This document shows positions 13,470 to 26,225 of a DNA stretch of 64,000 nucleotides, piece after piece. The notes beneath the pieces are model-generated. The model saw only the letters and a program-made list of their open reading frames with translations, was not told the origin of the DNA and did not search any database. Position 1 is the first letter of the stretch. Each line of letters begins with the position of its first letter. A program made the position numbers and the translations under genes. The stretch comes from Luzula sylvatica (Eukaryota > Streptophyta > Magnoliopsida > Poales > Juncaceae): assembly GCA_946800325.1 (NCBI GenBank), contig OX326958.1:65948366-66012365 (forward strand), written 5' to 3'.

Positions 13470-14669
13470 GTTTGAGATACCTAGAGAATGAAGAAAATAG
13501 TTAGTTATCTAAACTAATAGTTTCGTAGGTCGAGATTATAGTCTAATAGATTAGTAAACGTTGTATCACCCCAAACTTATCTTATAGTAATGCAATTTCA
13601 GAATTTTAAAATTTTTATTTTTTGCATTTATCTTATATCAAAACTGTGTGCGGGTTGTGTAATATGATGGTTACATGAACCCTGATTTGAGCTTGTGTGG
13701 ACGTCGACATAATTGATGATTATGTGCAGCGAAACCATCACACTTAAAGTGTCATTTCTAAATATCCCTAGTCACATATCAGCTTGCTTAAGAGTGAAGC
13801 ATTTCTATTATTGGATAATAGACTGGGCGTGTACACTAGTACGTTTGCCGAGGAGATGATTATGTTTTGCTAATCATGGGACAAGGTGCTTGTCGAATCA
13901 GGAATGTAGATATATGTTAGGTTACATGTATTGGATTTTGACCAAAGTCGCGAGTCCATGACATGGTTTAGTCATTATAGATGGACTTGCGACGGATAGG
14001 ATTTTAGTTCTTCATACTTGAGGAGATCATTAATTGCGTTACGTGCCTAACACAGTACTTTGATATGATCTTACGCTTTCCGTAACAGGGGCTAAAATAG
14101 TCATTATTGGGTATTGTCTGAAACACGGAATTCAATGTGAGTCTCCAAGATAGGAATTGTTTATTCCGAAAGGAACAGATATCTCTTAGGCGCCGCTCGA
14201 TGAGTCGATTAACGAAAACTGTGGCCACAGTCAATGGTATTAATGGTTAATATCGATTGAAATTTGTTAACTCAACTCGAAATCGGGGAATAAGTGCAGT
14301 TAATCAAATTATAAGGATGACTATCGCCATGTCTTTTGATTAACGGATATCGCAAACAAGAGGACTACAAACCGCTATTCGAGATAGGCACAATGATCAC
14401 AATCATTTTTCGTTTTAACTTGGGTAGCCATGATGGAGTGACTAGATCCCGCTAATGGGTTTATAGGGCTTTGGAAACAGCCTACTGCAATCATTAAACG
14501 AAGCTACACGGTCACACAACGAGTCGTACTAAGTCGGGGCTTGATTACTAGATTGGCACATAGGATGTGCATAGCTTGGTATTTTGATACGCGAGCTATA
14601 TTCTCTAAAATCGTGCGTATTGGATATGCATGAGTACTTTTTAGGTAGATCTGACATTGAGTGGGAGAC

Positions 14670-15596
14670 TGAAGGAAATACAGTTTCAGGTCAACCGTAA
14701 AATTGTACAAAAGGCCACACGAACATACGCGTTCGAGAAGACAGAAAAATGCATAATAGGATTGTGCAGAATTGGGCAAAATAACACTGTGTTTTGTCCA
14801 CCATATGGTGCGTCATGGCGCACCACAGTGTTTTGTCCACTAGGTTGTGGACTTAGCCAAATTCAGGAAAAATAGTTTTGTGCGTCATGACGGACCATAT
14901 TGTGCGTCATGACGATAGACATCGTATTTTGTCCAGTAACTTTTGGAAAGTAAATTTTACATGGTGCGTCATGACGCACGAGATGGTGCGTCATGACGCA
15001 ATGTGTTAAAATGCTGTTTTCTGGCAATTTTTGGTACACACGATTTGGTGAGTCCAAAAAGTACATTTTGGATGTCCTTATCCTATCTAAATATAAATAG
15101 GATCTCTCTCTCTTTCCTGGTCTAGTGAAGCAATCAATTAATTCATAATTAATTATCCATTCAAAGAGAGACACTTTTGAGAGAAAAGAGAGAAACCGAA
15201 AAGGTGCGTTTCGGTTATAGAGAATTGATCGTGATCAAGCAAGTACACCGGTGCATCGTTTAGGCAGGTGCATCCGTGTCCGACGTCTTCTGACTCAACG
15301 TGGATACGTGTGGAGGAGCAACACTTGAGGCTCTTCGTGGTGATCGAATCGAAGGATCGAAGAATGAGAATGAACGGTGAATTAGGCGTGGCATGGGACG
15401 CGCATAAAGTCACCAACGTGATCGGAGAAAGAGGAGAGTGCGATCAACCCTTCATGTGCAATCAATTTTGCACTGATAAATCTTTATCCCTCTTTGCATC
15501 GTACCGTCACTAACGAAGCGGGATCTCGGGTTTTGAAAATCGGACCGGACCTTCATATCCGCTGCGCGGGCCCGAAGTGGGATAAATTTCCCTACA
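14670..15596 (+). repeat. copia 3' LTR with palindrome cluster
   Basis: The LTR runs from TGAAGG to CTACA, preceded by a polypurine tract. At 14806-15003 it holds five copies of a CGTCATGACG-type palindrome, the motif also seen in the sister element. Its middle resembles a promoter, with TATAAATA near 15090. Confidence 0.8.
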
Positions 15597-15987
15597 AATA
15601 TCACATTTTGTAGAGTGACATTAAAATGAAAAATATAAAATGAATGACTGCTTAACTTACATTGCTAAATTCAGTTTCAGAAGTGCCACATAATTCCGTG
15701 AGCTTCAATTTGTCCACTTTAAGCTGAAAAAAACAGAAAAACATTAGCCAAAAAACACAATATAATTTGTACTCGACATATGGGGTGCAAAAGAAAAAAT
15801 GGAACTTCTGGGGGCCTAATTGTAAATGTTACCTTTTGTTTTTTGGCACATAAATAAAATGCAACCGCAGTAAATACAGGCCGGTTAAAATCAGTATTTG
15901 CTCTTCGTGAGGCTGGTAATGCAGCTAAAAATCGCTCTTTATATCTGTAAATTGTAATATTATACTTTCATTATTATGAATTAATAT

Positions 15988-16717
15988 CAGTGTTCTGGAA
16001 ATCGGCCTTGGCGGCCGATTAATCACCGATTAATCGGTAGTCGAGGGTCCGCCGTCGAGATAAACAATTGGCGTTTTGTGCTTGGCGGATTTCCGCCAAG
16101 CGGCCGCCAAGGGTCCGCCAAGACCACCAAGTCACCGCGCGAGCCGATTTTTAGATGTGTACAGTTTTTTTTTTTTTTTTTTTTTTGCAAATTTTTTTTT
16201 TTTTTTTTTTTAAATTTTTTTTTTGAATTGCCAACGGGTCCATAGTCTAATTGGTTGAATGTGAAGCACAAAAAATCATATATTATGAGAGGTTGTGGGA
16301 TACTATTCAAAATAATGATCGTTTTTGTTATGGATTGCCAATGGATTTTCATTGACATCAAAAAAATTAGACATCAATAATGAAAACGATCGTTTGTCGG
16401 ATACTATTCAAAAAAAAATATTTAGACTAAATTTTTTCATATTTTTAATATTATATATATATATATATATTATTATTATTATTATTATTTGAGTTTATGT
16501 TAGTTTAGTGACGTAGTGTATTTTGTTACTTAAATTATTTAAAACTTATTAAAAAAACTGTGATTTGTAATTTTGTTTAATTAATTTAAATATTAAATAT
16601 AAAAAAATAAAAATCCGCCGAGGTCCGCCGAGATTCCCGATTAATCCCGATTAATCATCCTTGGCGCTTGATGGTCGTCTGCCGACCAGCGAGCGCCGAA
16701 CGATTTCTGGAACATTG
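15988..16717. mobile_element. Non-autonomous hAT element in ORC6 copy A intron
   Basis: Its terminal inverted repeats are CAGTGTTCTGGAAATCG on the left and CAATGTTCCAGAAATCG on the right (reverse complement). A perfect 8-bp target duplication ATTAATAT lies at 15980-15987 and 16718-16725. The empty site is visible in ORC6 copy B near 30930. The interior has poly-T runs, a tRNA-like segment at about 16225-16300 that looks like a SINE remnant, and no transposase ORF. Confidence 0.9.
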
Positions 16718-17700
16718 ATTAATATAGACATATAATACATATAGATAGAATGAAACGTACAAAGATAGACCCTTCTGAACAAAAGGGATTATTCTGACAC
16801 AACCGAATTGAATTGCAAGTTCTCGTACATCAAGCGTTGACCTAAAAACGCAAAAACAATCAGAATTTGATTATTTTCTTCGAATTATATCAATCATTAT
16901 TAAGTTACGACATTATGAAATTATTAAAAAGGGAAAAAGAAAATCAACTTACTCGACACCGAGGCCGTTTTGCATTGAATTAAAGGATCGCATATAAGCT
17001 TTTTCTGACATACCACTGATCTGTATCGCGCTTTTTCTATCAAATATAACCTGACACCTACAAGAAGAAAACCAAACAAATATAAGAACCAACAAAATAC
17101 AGAAATCAAATGAACATTTCATCGAACAATTGGCATGCAGCTGATGTGAGGCAAATAAGGCACAAATTTAATGCTTAATTTGGGGATTTTAGCCCTTGTG
17201 AAGAACAATTCTATATACTTTATTAATTATATTTGAGATAACATGAATATTTCTTTACTAAGTGTGTTTTATTGCTTAATCACAGAAATTAGAAGGAATT
17301 TCTGGGAATTTGGAGAGTGTAGTTGTCTCCAACACGTCAAGATGAGTGAAAACGATATATTATACCGATACATTCGGTACATGAATAAGACGGGAGGCAA
17401 ACAATTATCATGATAAAAACTTACACAAAAGTCTACACGAAAACCACTCAATCCTTAGCCCTTATCCTGCCCACATACCTTTGGTGAGAATTACCTCCTT
17501 ACCCCAAATCTTCTCCACCAACTCGTGGCCAATAAGAAGACTCCATGAGTGATATAAATATGACCACAAGGGCCACGAGTTTGGCACGCTCTTTTATGCC
17601 CATTCTCTCTCTCTCTCTCTCTCTCCCTCTCTCTCCCTCTCCCTCTTAAGCAAGTCCAAGAACCTTCAAGAACAAGCAAGAATTGCAAATACGAACGATA

Positions 17701-18663
17701 TGTTGGGTATCGACGTCACTACCGAGCTCCGCGCAGCGGATTGAGGGGCCCGGTCTGACCCGATCCCGAGGACCACGTCAACGACTCGAAAGTACGAATC
17801 ATGAAATGCATCTAACCTATGAAATTAACTCTTAATTCATAGAGAATCATACCGCGTGAAATTGATCACGGAGACGGGTTGACTCTATTAGCTGCTGCTT
17901 GCTTCGATTCCGGCGACACGCACGTCCCACGCCCGCGCGATTCGACACCTAATGCGAAGCTCCGATTTGTCGTATACAACCGGAATTTATCCGGTTCGTC
18001 TCCGACCTTGCTCGTCCTTGCTCTCGATTGATCACAGTCGAAGATCTTAACTTAGATCTCTCTACTCGTATCCACCTCGAGCTAACATCTCTCGGTTGCG
18101 GCGAATTCCCCTAAAATTCCCGCAAGCTTGCTCAAATCTTTAATCCCTTTTCTCCAACTTGTCCAACAAGTTTTTCTCTCTTCTCTAGATCTAGATTACT
18201 GGCTGCAGCCTCAGAAGGAAGAAGAGAGAGAGAGAGGTTACAGAGATTATATAATCAATCTCTGAATTAATGAGTATTAATGAGTATCAAAAACTGCTAA
18301 TCCAGAATTCGGATCACTGTCCGTCATGACGCACGATATGGTGCGTCATGACGCACAAGTCACATTTACTTGGATATAGCCGTTATACAGTGTACCGTCA
18401 TGACGCAGGATAACGTCCGTCATGACGCACCACCGTCATGACGCACAACTTGGTGCGTCGTGACGGTATACTCACAGATTGGCTTTTCTCAGAATTATTC
18501 TACTGTGCGTCATGATGCACAATATGGTGCGTCATGACGCACCATGTAATTTCTGCCAGATTTGCATAATCTTATTATGCATCCAATCGTTCCGACGAAC
18601 ACGTATGTTTGTCTACACTCATTTGTACATTCAACTAGTTGATCTGTAACTGTATTTCCTTCA
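17701..18663 (-). repeat. copia 3' LTR
   Basis: 963 bp from TG to CA when read on the minus strand. It has the same length as the 5' LTR, and I noticed only about three differences, mainly in the terminal few bases (TGTTGGG against TTTTGAG). The palindrome cluster at 18318-18550 lies 110-350 bp from the LTR start, in the presumed U3. Confidence 0.9.
18318..18550. repeat. CGTCATGACG palindrome cluster in LTR U3
   Basis: About eight copies in 230 bp of a 14-16 bp palindrome, (T/G)(C/G)CGTCATGACG(G/C)A, with small variants (CGTCGTGACG, CGTCATGATG). An identical cluster is in the other LTR at about 24953-25170. Each site contains two opposed TGACG cores, the motif bound by TGA-type bZIP factors. 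Confidence 0.9.
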
Positions 18664-21600
18664 GTCTCCCACTCAGTTCAAGATCCAACTAAATAAAGTA
18701 CTAGTGTACATCTCATGTATACATAACCTTAGAGATTGAAATTTAAGCCCGAAATAAGACAGCTCTATGTGTGACCGCGTAGGTTCGTATCAAGCAATGG
18801 TAGTGAACTTATGCCTAAGCTCACGGGCTAATGAGAGGGATCTAGGAAGAAATCCATCATAGCTTTCCCACGTTGAAAACGAAAATGATTGTGATCATTT
18901 ATACCCATCTCGAACGGTGGTGTTTAGTTCTCTTGTTCACGATATCCGTCAATCAAAAGGCATGGTGATAGTCATCCTTATAATTTGATTGACTAAACTT
19001 ATTGTTTCGATACCGAATTGAATCAACAAATACAATCGATATTAACAATTAATATCATTGACTCTGGCCAGAGATTTCGTTGATCAATTCATCGATAGGC
19101 CTAAGGGATATCTCTTTCTCTCGAAAGGAACAATTTCTATCTTGATGACTCACATCAAATTCCGTGTTTCAGATAATACCCGATCATAATCCCATGACCA
19201 TCCTGTTACAGATAGTGGAAGATTATATCTAAGCATTATGTTACGCACGAAAATTGATCCATGATCATCTCAAGTGTGAAGAACTAAGACCCCTTTCTTA
19301 CGATTCCATCTACAATGACTAAACCATGTCATGGTATCGCACTTTTGGTCAAGTCACAATATGCATAACCTAATGCATATCCATATTCCCGATTTGACAA
19401 ACTCTTTGTCCTATGATTAGTAAAACATAATCATTTCCTCGGCGAATATGCTAGTGTACATGTTAGTCTATTATCTTATAATAGATATACTTATCACATA
19501 AGTATCCTAATCATGACTAGGGACGTTTTTGAAATATAACTTTTGAAATGTGACGGTTTTACTTAACATGATCACGTATCACGGAGACGCTCACACAAGT
19601 CATAAATCAAGGTTCGTGTAATCATATTACACAACCACGCACAAGTTTTCATATAAGTATAAATGCAATTAAAATTTAAAATTTTTGAAATGCACTAATA
19701 TAGAGTAAGTATTGTTTGATGCAGCGTTTACACCTATAATCTCTGCTAGGATTATAATCTGCGATGACTATCGGTGTAAGATAACTATACCTCAAATATA
19801 TTCCTCCTCTAGGTATCTCTATACCTATAGTCTTCGCATGACATTCATGCTTAACTAAGAAGAGAGCAGTTTTTGTAAACGGTTCCGCTACGTTCCTGTT
19901 AGTGTCAATTTTTGTTAGGTATCCAATACCTATTTAAATATAAGTTTGGAGTGGTTATGTTATTTCAGTTTCTTTTGTTTTATGCTATTTCGACCATCGA
20001 AATAGATAACCAAAGAATCCTATTACTTGGGACAATATCAAGTATGATCAACACCTTGATCCATAACGTTTCCATTTCGGCTTCGCAAGCCGCATTGAAA
20101 TCAAATTCCATCGTAGAATTTTCATTTTTAGTTGTTGTGAAACTCTTTCATACAACTTCATTTTTCTTTAAGCAAAATATGTACACATTTCGTAAATGTG
20201 TTGCATGTTTGGAGAAATGCTATCGGTATAACTTTTATCACCGATATATTGTCTTCACCATTTTATATGAGAAATATAATATTAATCCTTTCTAAAAGGA
20301 TATTGTTTATTAATTTCAATACGAATCCGGGTTTTAAATGTTGCATAACTATTATGCGTATGCAAAGTATAACCATTATACAACCATATTAAATTGTTTT
20401 CGTTCGATCCAACCATATAAAGTATTCGAAACGAAATATTCTCTGGATTCGATTGATAATTACGACACTTAATATGAACAATATTTAAAGATTAGTACAT
20501 ATCATGGCGTATTTGGAATATTCTATTGTCGAAACATAAAATATCCAATTTTCTACTTTTCTTTAACTCGATGTCGTACATCGATCCTCAGAAAAACTTC
20601 GCCATTCGACATTTGGAAGAAATCCGATCTTGGATTTATGTACTGAAAACCATTTTCAATGTTTTGTCGATGTACATACTTCGATTCAGATTGAGGAATT
20701 TTAAATCTATCTTATAGATTTTTATGCTTATCTCATAAGTTGTCTCGTCTGAATTTTCATAGCGAAACGACAATCGTATCCTACGAATAATATAGTGTTC
20801 ATATATTTTAATATAAGAAATGTATGTGGCTCCCACTAACCTTCACATCTACACAAAGCTTTTCTTTTGTTCTTGATAATATTATAACTAATTATAATTT
20901 TATCAGAATAAGATTCCGATTTCATGAATTATTCTTCAATCCATCATATGGATCGTTGAAATTTGTATACTTTTCTTGGATTCTTTTGATCGATAAAACC
21001 ATTAGGTTGTGTCACATACACACCCTTTAATATTTCCTATCAAGGAATACGGTCTTGTCATCCATTTGTCAAAAATCATAGTCATACTATGTAAAATGAC
21101 AAATATAATCCTAATGAATAAAGCGTGATTATTTGTGAAACCGTTTCTTCATGATCATATCATGAATTTTCGAATCTCATAAATATTCTTGCTTTGTAAG
21201 TATACATATTCCAATCCACGTTAGCTTTCACTTTGAAAACTCACTTACATCCTATGGGTCATACCCTAAAGAATGTTTAAACCAAGTTCTAAACTTGATG
21301 ACATGCATGGATTGAATCATGAATTCCATGGCACTATGCCATGTGAAATTTTTATCCTTTATAGCATCATTTAGTCCATCGACTCATCATGTATGAGATC
21401 GATTCGTTTGTCACATTCTTTGATAAATTCACAATTTATCGATTTGTGACGTGTCTAAATTGATCAATAAAATCGCTTTGTGATTTTGACTTGGATTCAT
21501 CAACTTTTGATGAAATTCCAATCATATTCATCGGTTCAAGGTTCCATTCGAGTCTCGAACCTTTCGAGATCGATTCATCTCCCACTAGCCTTCATAGATA

Positions 21601-23474
21601 TAAGTGACATTAAGTTTCAAACTTATGCACATTAAGTCCTCCTCTAAGAAGGTATCTCTTGGAACTATGAAAATCTAATTCTCATTGGGATTTAATAAAT
21701 GGTATCCTTTAATTTCTTTAAGAATACTCAATGAATGAACATATCAAGATTTGAGATTTAGTTTATCCAAAACCAGTTTTCGAATTCAAATCTCCAAATC
21801 TTACAAAAGATAACATCGGAAGTTTTCATTAACATTGAACTATTAACGTGCCCGACTTTGGCCTGAAACCACGTTAATCCTCAATTTAATTTATTTCCGA
21901 TCCATATCATATATGGGGTCTTTTGCACCGACTTAGAAGGTATGTGATTAACCTTGGTCTTAAGGGTAAATTTTCAAATCTTATTTGAAATATTAGATTT
22001 TGATTCATCATCTATCAAACAAATGTCCAACAAAGTTTGATTCCTCCTCTCGGACACATTAATCTACATTGATGTTCCGAATGAAAATAACTATGAAACT
22101 TTTCCATAAATTTTCTAGATGATTATCATACTCATAGCTTAAAATGTTCGTCTCTTCGATCTTATCGAAAGACTTTGATTTTCTCGCTTAGTTGACTTCG
22201 TATTTCATTTCGAAACGTTTTTGAACCATTCAAAATTATGTTTCAAACGCATTAAATAGATATCTTTATATCTACAATAATCGTTAGTAAATATAATGAA
22301 ATATTTGTAGCCTCCTCTTGCCTCCGAACTTACTTATTTACCTACATTCAAAATGTTTGGTTTTTGATAAGTCTTTTACCGTTTTTCCAACCTTTGGAAG
22401 GACACTTTTATCATCTTGATTAATTAACAAGTCTTGTACTTGTCATGCGAATCTTATTCGAATAAAACTAGTATTCCATCCAATGGATTCTAGAAATGTA
22501 TATCTCATACACATTTTCAAGATGATAATGTCAAAAGAAACTATTTCTATCAACTTTTGGATTAATCCTCCTCGGATTTAACCTTTCTTTTGATATTAGG
22601 ACAACAACTTGCCCAAATCCTTGATTGAGACAACGTTTGTCTTAATCATCCTTAGACTATTGTTTCTTATAAATCTTCAAATTCCTTTGAAGGTTCGTGT
22701 CTTATGTATGTCAACATTTGACATACAATATTATTTGACTTCTTCTCAAGTTTGTCAAATTTTTGCTTTCTCTAATATCGATCATATCGATATGATATTG
22801 GTGTTGCTTAAATTATTATTCTACATTAATTATGACATTGACAACTAACCGTGCGTACTTATTCTATATGCTTATATGATATGAAATATGTTACTTTTAT
22901 CAAATCAATAACCCTAATATTGATTCGGGATTCTTAATCCAATAACACTTCAAGACCCATATTTCATGATCCTCCCATAAGTGACTTTGGCCGACAAATG
23001 GGATTTCACTATTTAGGTAGGATAAATCCAATCACATCCAATGTGACTCTTGACCCATTATAGGATTTCGGTATCAAACCATATCATATATGATTCGAAT
23101 TCCGTTTGTGCATCCTAACTATGCCCCGAACCCCAATCGGATTGGCTTGGACGGTTAAGTCACAACCATATTCACGTATCGTTCAATTGAGCTACAAATG
23201 CGCCCGACTTTGGCCTGAACCCGCATTTGTCTCCAATCAACGCTTGCCTCTCACGTTGATACATACAACAATGCACGCCCGACTTTGGCCTGAAACCGTG
23301 CAAGGTGTGATGACCAACCTCGGAGGTTGTGAACATGGAAGGCATTTCATGACTTAAGTATTATGCAGGGATTTATGTGATATAATCTAATTATATCAAT
23401 AAGCAAGTATATCATGATGAATGAACATAATTAATAATGATTAGAACCACAATTAAATAAATCAAGAAAAATTA

Positions 23475-24090
23475 CACTGTGCGTCACGACGCAACATAAC
23501 GTCCGTCATGACGCACCGTACTAAAATGGACTTCCATTGACTTCCGTCATGACGCAACATAACGTGCGTCACGACGGACTTCACAGGTCCGTCATAACGC
23601 CAGACAGTGCGTCACGACGGACCATACAAAACAATTTTGTTGTCTATTCCAGAAACTATTTCAGGTTCCTCCGTCATGACGGTTGGTTACTACCGTCACG
23701 ACGGACCGTGTTCTTCCGTCATGATGCCAGACGGTGCGTCATGACGGACTGTACAAAACCATTTTGTCCAGATTTCCAGAAACTTTTTGAGGTTCTTCCG
23801 TCATGATGGTTGGTTATACCGTCACGACGGACTGTTCTGGTCCGTCATGACGCCAGAGGGTGCGTCATGACGCACTGAACAAAACCATTTTGTTCAGTTT
23901 GCCAGAAATTTTTTGGACTTCTACCGTCACGACGCACCAAACGGTCCGTCATGATGGTACGAATTTACACAGTGCGTCATGACGCACCACTTTTGTGCGT
24001 CACGACGGACTGAGTAACGCCTCAGATCCAACTCTTGGATTTCCCGTGTGCGTCATGATGCACCATATCGTGCGTCATGACGCACCAGAC
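23475..24090. repeat. Dense palindrome array in copia leader
   Basis: About 20 copies in 615 bp of the same 14-bp palindrome frame, mixing TCCGT and TGCGT left halves, ACGGA and ACGCA right halves, and CATG, CACG or ATGA-like centres. Spacers are about 10-45 bp and not obviously repeated, apart from a longer unit with 'caaaaccattttgt'. Read on the minus strand the array lies just downstream of the primer-binding site, in the leader or gag region. Confidence 0.9.
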
Positions 24091-24333
24091 CTGAAATTCA
24101 GTTTTATTTTGTAATTTTAACAGATTTTAATCGTTTCAAAAACGATTAATCATGAACAATTCATGATTACTTCTAGATTCTTTTGATCATCTCATGATCA
24201 AATACTAGTAAGATTTCTATGGTCCTAATTTTACAACTACATGATTATGTCCTAAAATTCTACATGAAATTCCGAATAACACTTATTCGAAATCGATTCG
24301 ACGATCGAATCGTGACGATCGCTCTGATACCAC

Positions 24334-25296
24334 TTTTGAGTATCGACGTCACTACCGAGCCCCGCGCAGCGGATTGAGGGGCCCGGTCTGACCCGATCCC
24401 GAGGACCACGTCAACGACTCGAAAGTACGAATCATGAAATGCATCTAACCTATGAAATTAACTCTTAATTCATAGAGAATCATACCGCGTGAAATTGATC
24501 ACGGAGACGGGTTGACTCTATTAGCTGCTGCTTGCTTCGATTCCGGCGACACGCACGTCCCACGCCCGCGCGATTCGACACCTAATGCGAAGCTCCGATT
24601 TGTCGTATACAACCGGAATTTATCCGGTTCGTCTCCGACCTTGCTCGTCCTTGCTCTCGATTGATCACAGTCGAAGATCTTAACTTAGATCTCTCTACTC
24701 GTATCCACCTCGAGCTAACATCTCTCGGTTGCGGCGAATTCCCCTAAAATTCCCGCAAGCTTGCTCAAATCTTTAATCCCTTTTCTCCAACTTGTCCAAC
24801 AAGTTTTTCTCTCTTCTCTAGATCTAGATTACTGGCTGCAGCCTCAGAAGGAAGAAGAGAGAGAGAGAGGTTACAGAGATTATATAATCAATCTCTGAAT
24901 TAATGAGTATTAATGAGTATCAAAAACTGCTAATCCAGAATTCGGATCACTGTCCGTCATGACGCACGATATGGTGCGTCATGACGCACAAGTCACATTT
25001 ACTTGGATATAGCCGTTATACAGTGTACCGTCATGACGCAGGATAACGTCCGTCATGACGCACCACCGTCATGACGCACAACTTGGTGCGTCGTGACGGT
25101 ATACTCACAGATTGGCTTTTCTCAGAATTATTCTACTGTGCGTCATGATGCACAATATGGTGCGTCATGACGCACCATGTAATTTCTGCCAGATTTGCAT
25201 AATCTTATTATGCATCCAATCGTTCCGACGAACACGTATGTTTGTCTACACTCATTTGTACATTCAACTAGTTGATCTGTAACTGTATTTCCTTCA
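24334..25296 (-). repeat. copia 5' LTR
   Basis: Identical in length to its partner and joined on its inner side to the primer-binding site. Its inner end (TTTTGAG) departs from the canonical terminus, perhaps by mutation after insertion or at the tRNA junction during reverse transcription. Confidence 0.9.
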
Positions 25297-25879
25297 CGAT
25301 AATTCTCTAAAATCGATCACCGAATAGAAGCTCACTTCATTCGGTGAATTGGTTTACACTTCGACGAAGATCGAGTTGCAAGGATTGAGGTGGAGCTTTC
25401 TTCATCCGAATCCGCGCAAGTAAGGAGTCAAGCTTACTCTATTCCACTCGGGAGCTTTCTTCCAATTGGACTTCTTGCAATCTCGAGTTCACTCAACCGG
25501 TACGAAGCTCTCTTCTATTGACGGGTGGTTTGGTACGAAAGGAATGTGTTGTGCGAGGGGTCTAGCTCACTAGCATCTCAAAACAACAAGGAAGGCATCC
25601 AAAACGAGACTCGGAGCTCACTTCATCTCTCTAGGTGTTTTCTTTCCTTTCTTGTAATTCTTGTAGTTTAAATTCGAATTGGATTTGTGTAAAGAATTCT
25701 CGGTTTAATGAATTTTTAGTTCTTGTTACTTGAATCAAATCTTTGTTAGTGTTTTTACTTGATCTCTTACTTTTAATTACTGTCTTGAACTTAGTTTAAA
25801 TCTCCCTTAATTCAATCTCAAATCAAACATTCAATTCAATCCTCAATTCAAAATTACAAATTCGAAATCCAGAACAAGT

Positions 25880-26225
25880 TCCGTTGTAACGGAAACCAAG
25901 TCCTTTGTAACGGACCATTCGGTTTGTACCTGACTTTCAGTCTGTTGGTACTCCGTTGTAACGTACTTTACTTCCGTTGTAACGGACCAGCGAGGAAAAA
26001 CATTCAATATCACTCATACTAGTGCGTTGTAACGGACATAAGAGTCCATTGTAACGGATCAACCAATCCGTTATAACGCTACTCCTATCCGTTATAACGG
26101 ACTACCTCTTTCCGTTGTAACGGAACTTCCTCCGTTGTAACGGACTTACCAATCAATTCCTGCGTTAACATTATCCTAACGTCCGTTGTAACGGAACCTA
26201 CTTCCGTTATAACGGACTACATTCT
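25880..26225. repeat. Second palindrome array, core TGTA/TATA
   Basis: About 12 copies in 345 bp of TCCGTTGTAACGGA or TCCGTTATAACGGA, with a few one-base variants (TGCGT or TCCAT left halves). The half-sites are the same as in the copia array, but the central four bases differ. It lies in the solo LTR, a different element from the copia insertion. Confidence 0.9.

Larger units (their letters stand above)
13186..15596 (+). mobile_element. Ty1/copia retrotransposon, 3' fragment
   Basis: Only the 3' part survives: the end of RNase H (13186-13469), about 1.2 kb of non-coding sequence, a purine-rich tract (gagtgggagac, about 14659-14669) and one LTR (14670-15596). The LTR starts TGAAGGAAATACAG like the LTRs of the minus-strand element at 17701-25296, so the two are the same family. 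To the left it joins a broken gene exon; to the right it joins ORC6 intron 6 directly. No 5' LTR, gag, integrase or reverse transcriptase is present. Confidence 0.85.
17701..25296 (-). mobile_element. Ty1/copia element, full length with both LTRs, coding decayed
   Basis: Two 963-bp LTRs (17701-18663 and 24334-25296) bound the element, which is flanked by the 5-bp duplication CGATA (17696-17700, 25297-25301). Read on the minus strand, a primer-binding site TGGTATCAGAGC (24321-24332), complementary to initiator tRNA-Met, follows the 5' LTR, and a polypurine tract (gagtgggagac) precedes the 3' LTR. RNase H remnants lie near 19790-20140 on the minus strand (IDTNRNVAEP, MEFDFNAACEAEMETLWIK), interrupted by stops. 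No ORF above about 130 codons survives. The LTRs look nearly identical, so the insertion is recent although the coding region is old. Confidence 0.9.

Noticed and set aside
16924..17109. ORF reading VRLYLIEKARYRSVVCQKK (also at 31113-31298)
   Set aside because: It is the wrong frame of ORC6 exon 3; the correct frame reads VIFDRKSAIQISGMSEKAY and matches the splice phases.
19912..20295. 127-codon plus-strand ORF in the copia interior
   Set aside because: The element reads on the minus strand, where decayed RNase H segments are visible at the same place; the plus ORF has no motif.
23475..24090. CRISPR-like array of palindromic repeats with spacers
   Set aside because: The repeats are short (14-16 bp), variable, spaced unevenly (10-45 bp) and lie inside a plant LTR retrotransposon; there are no cas genes and the DNA is eukaryotic.
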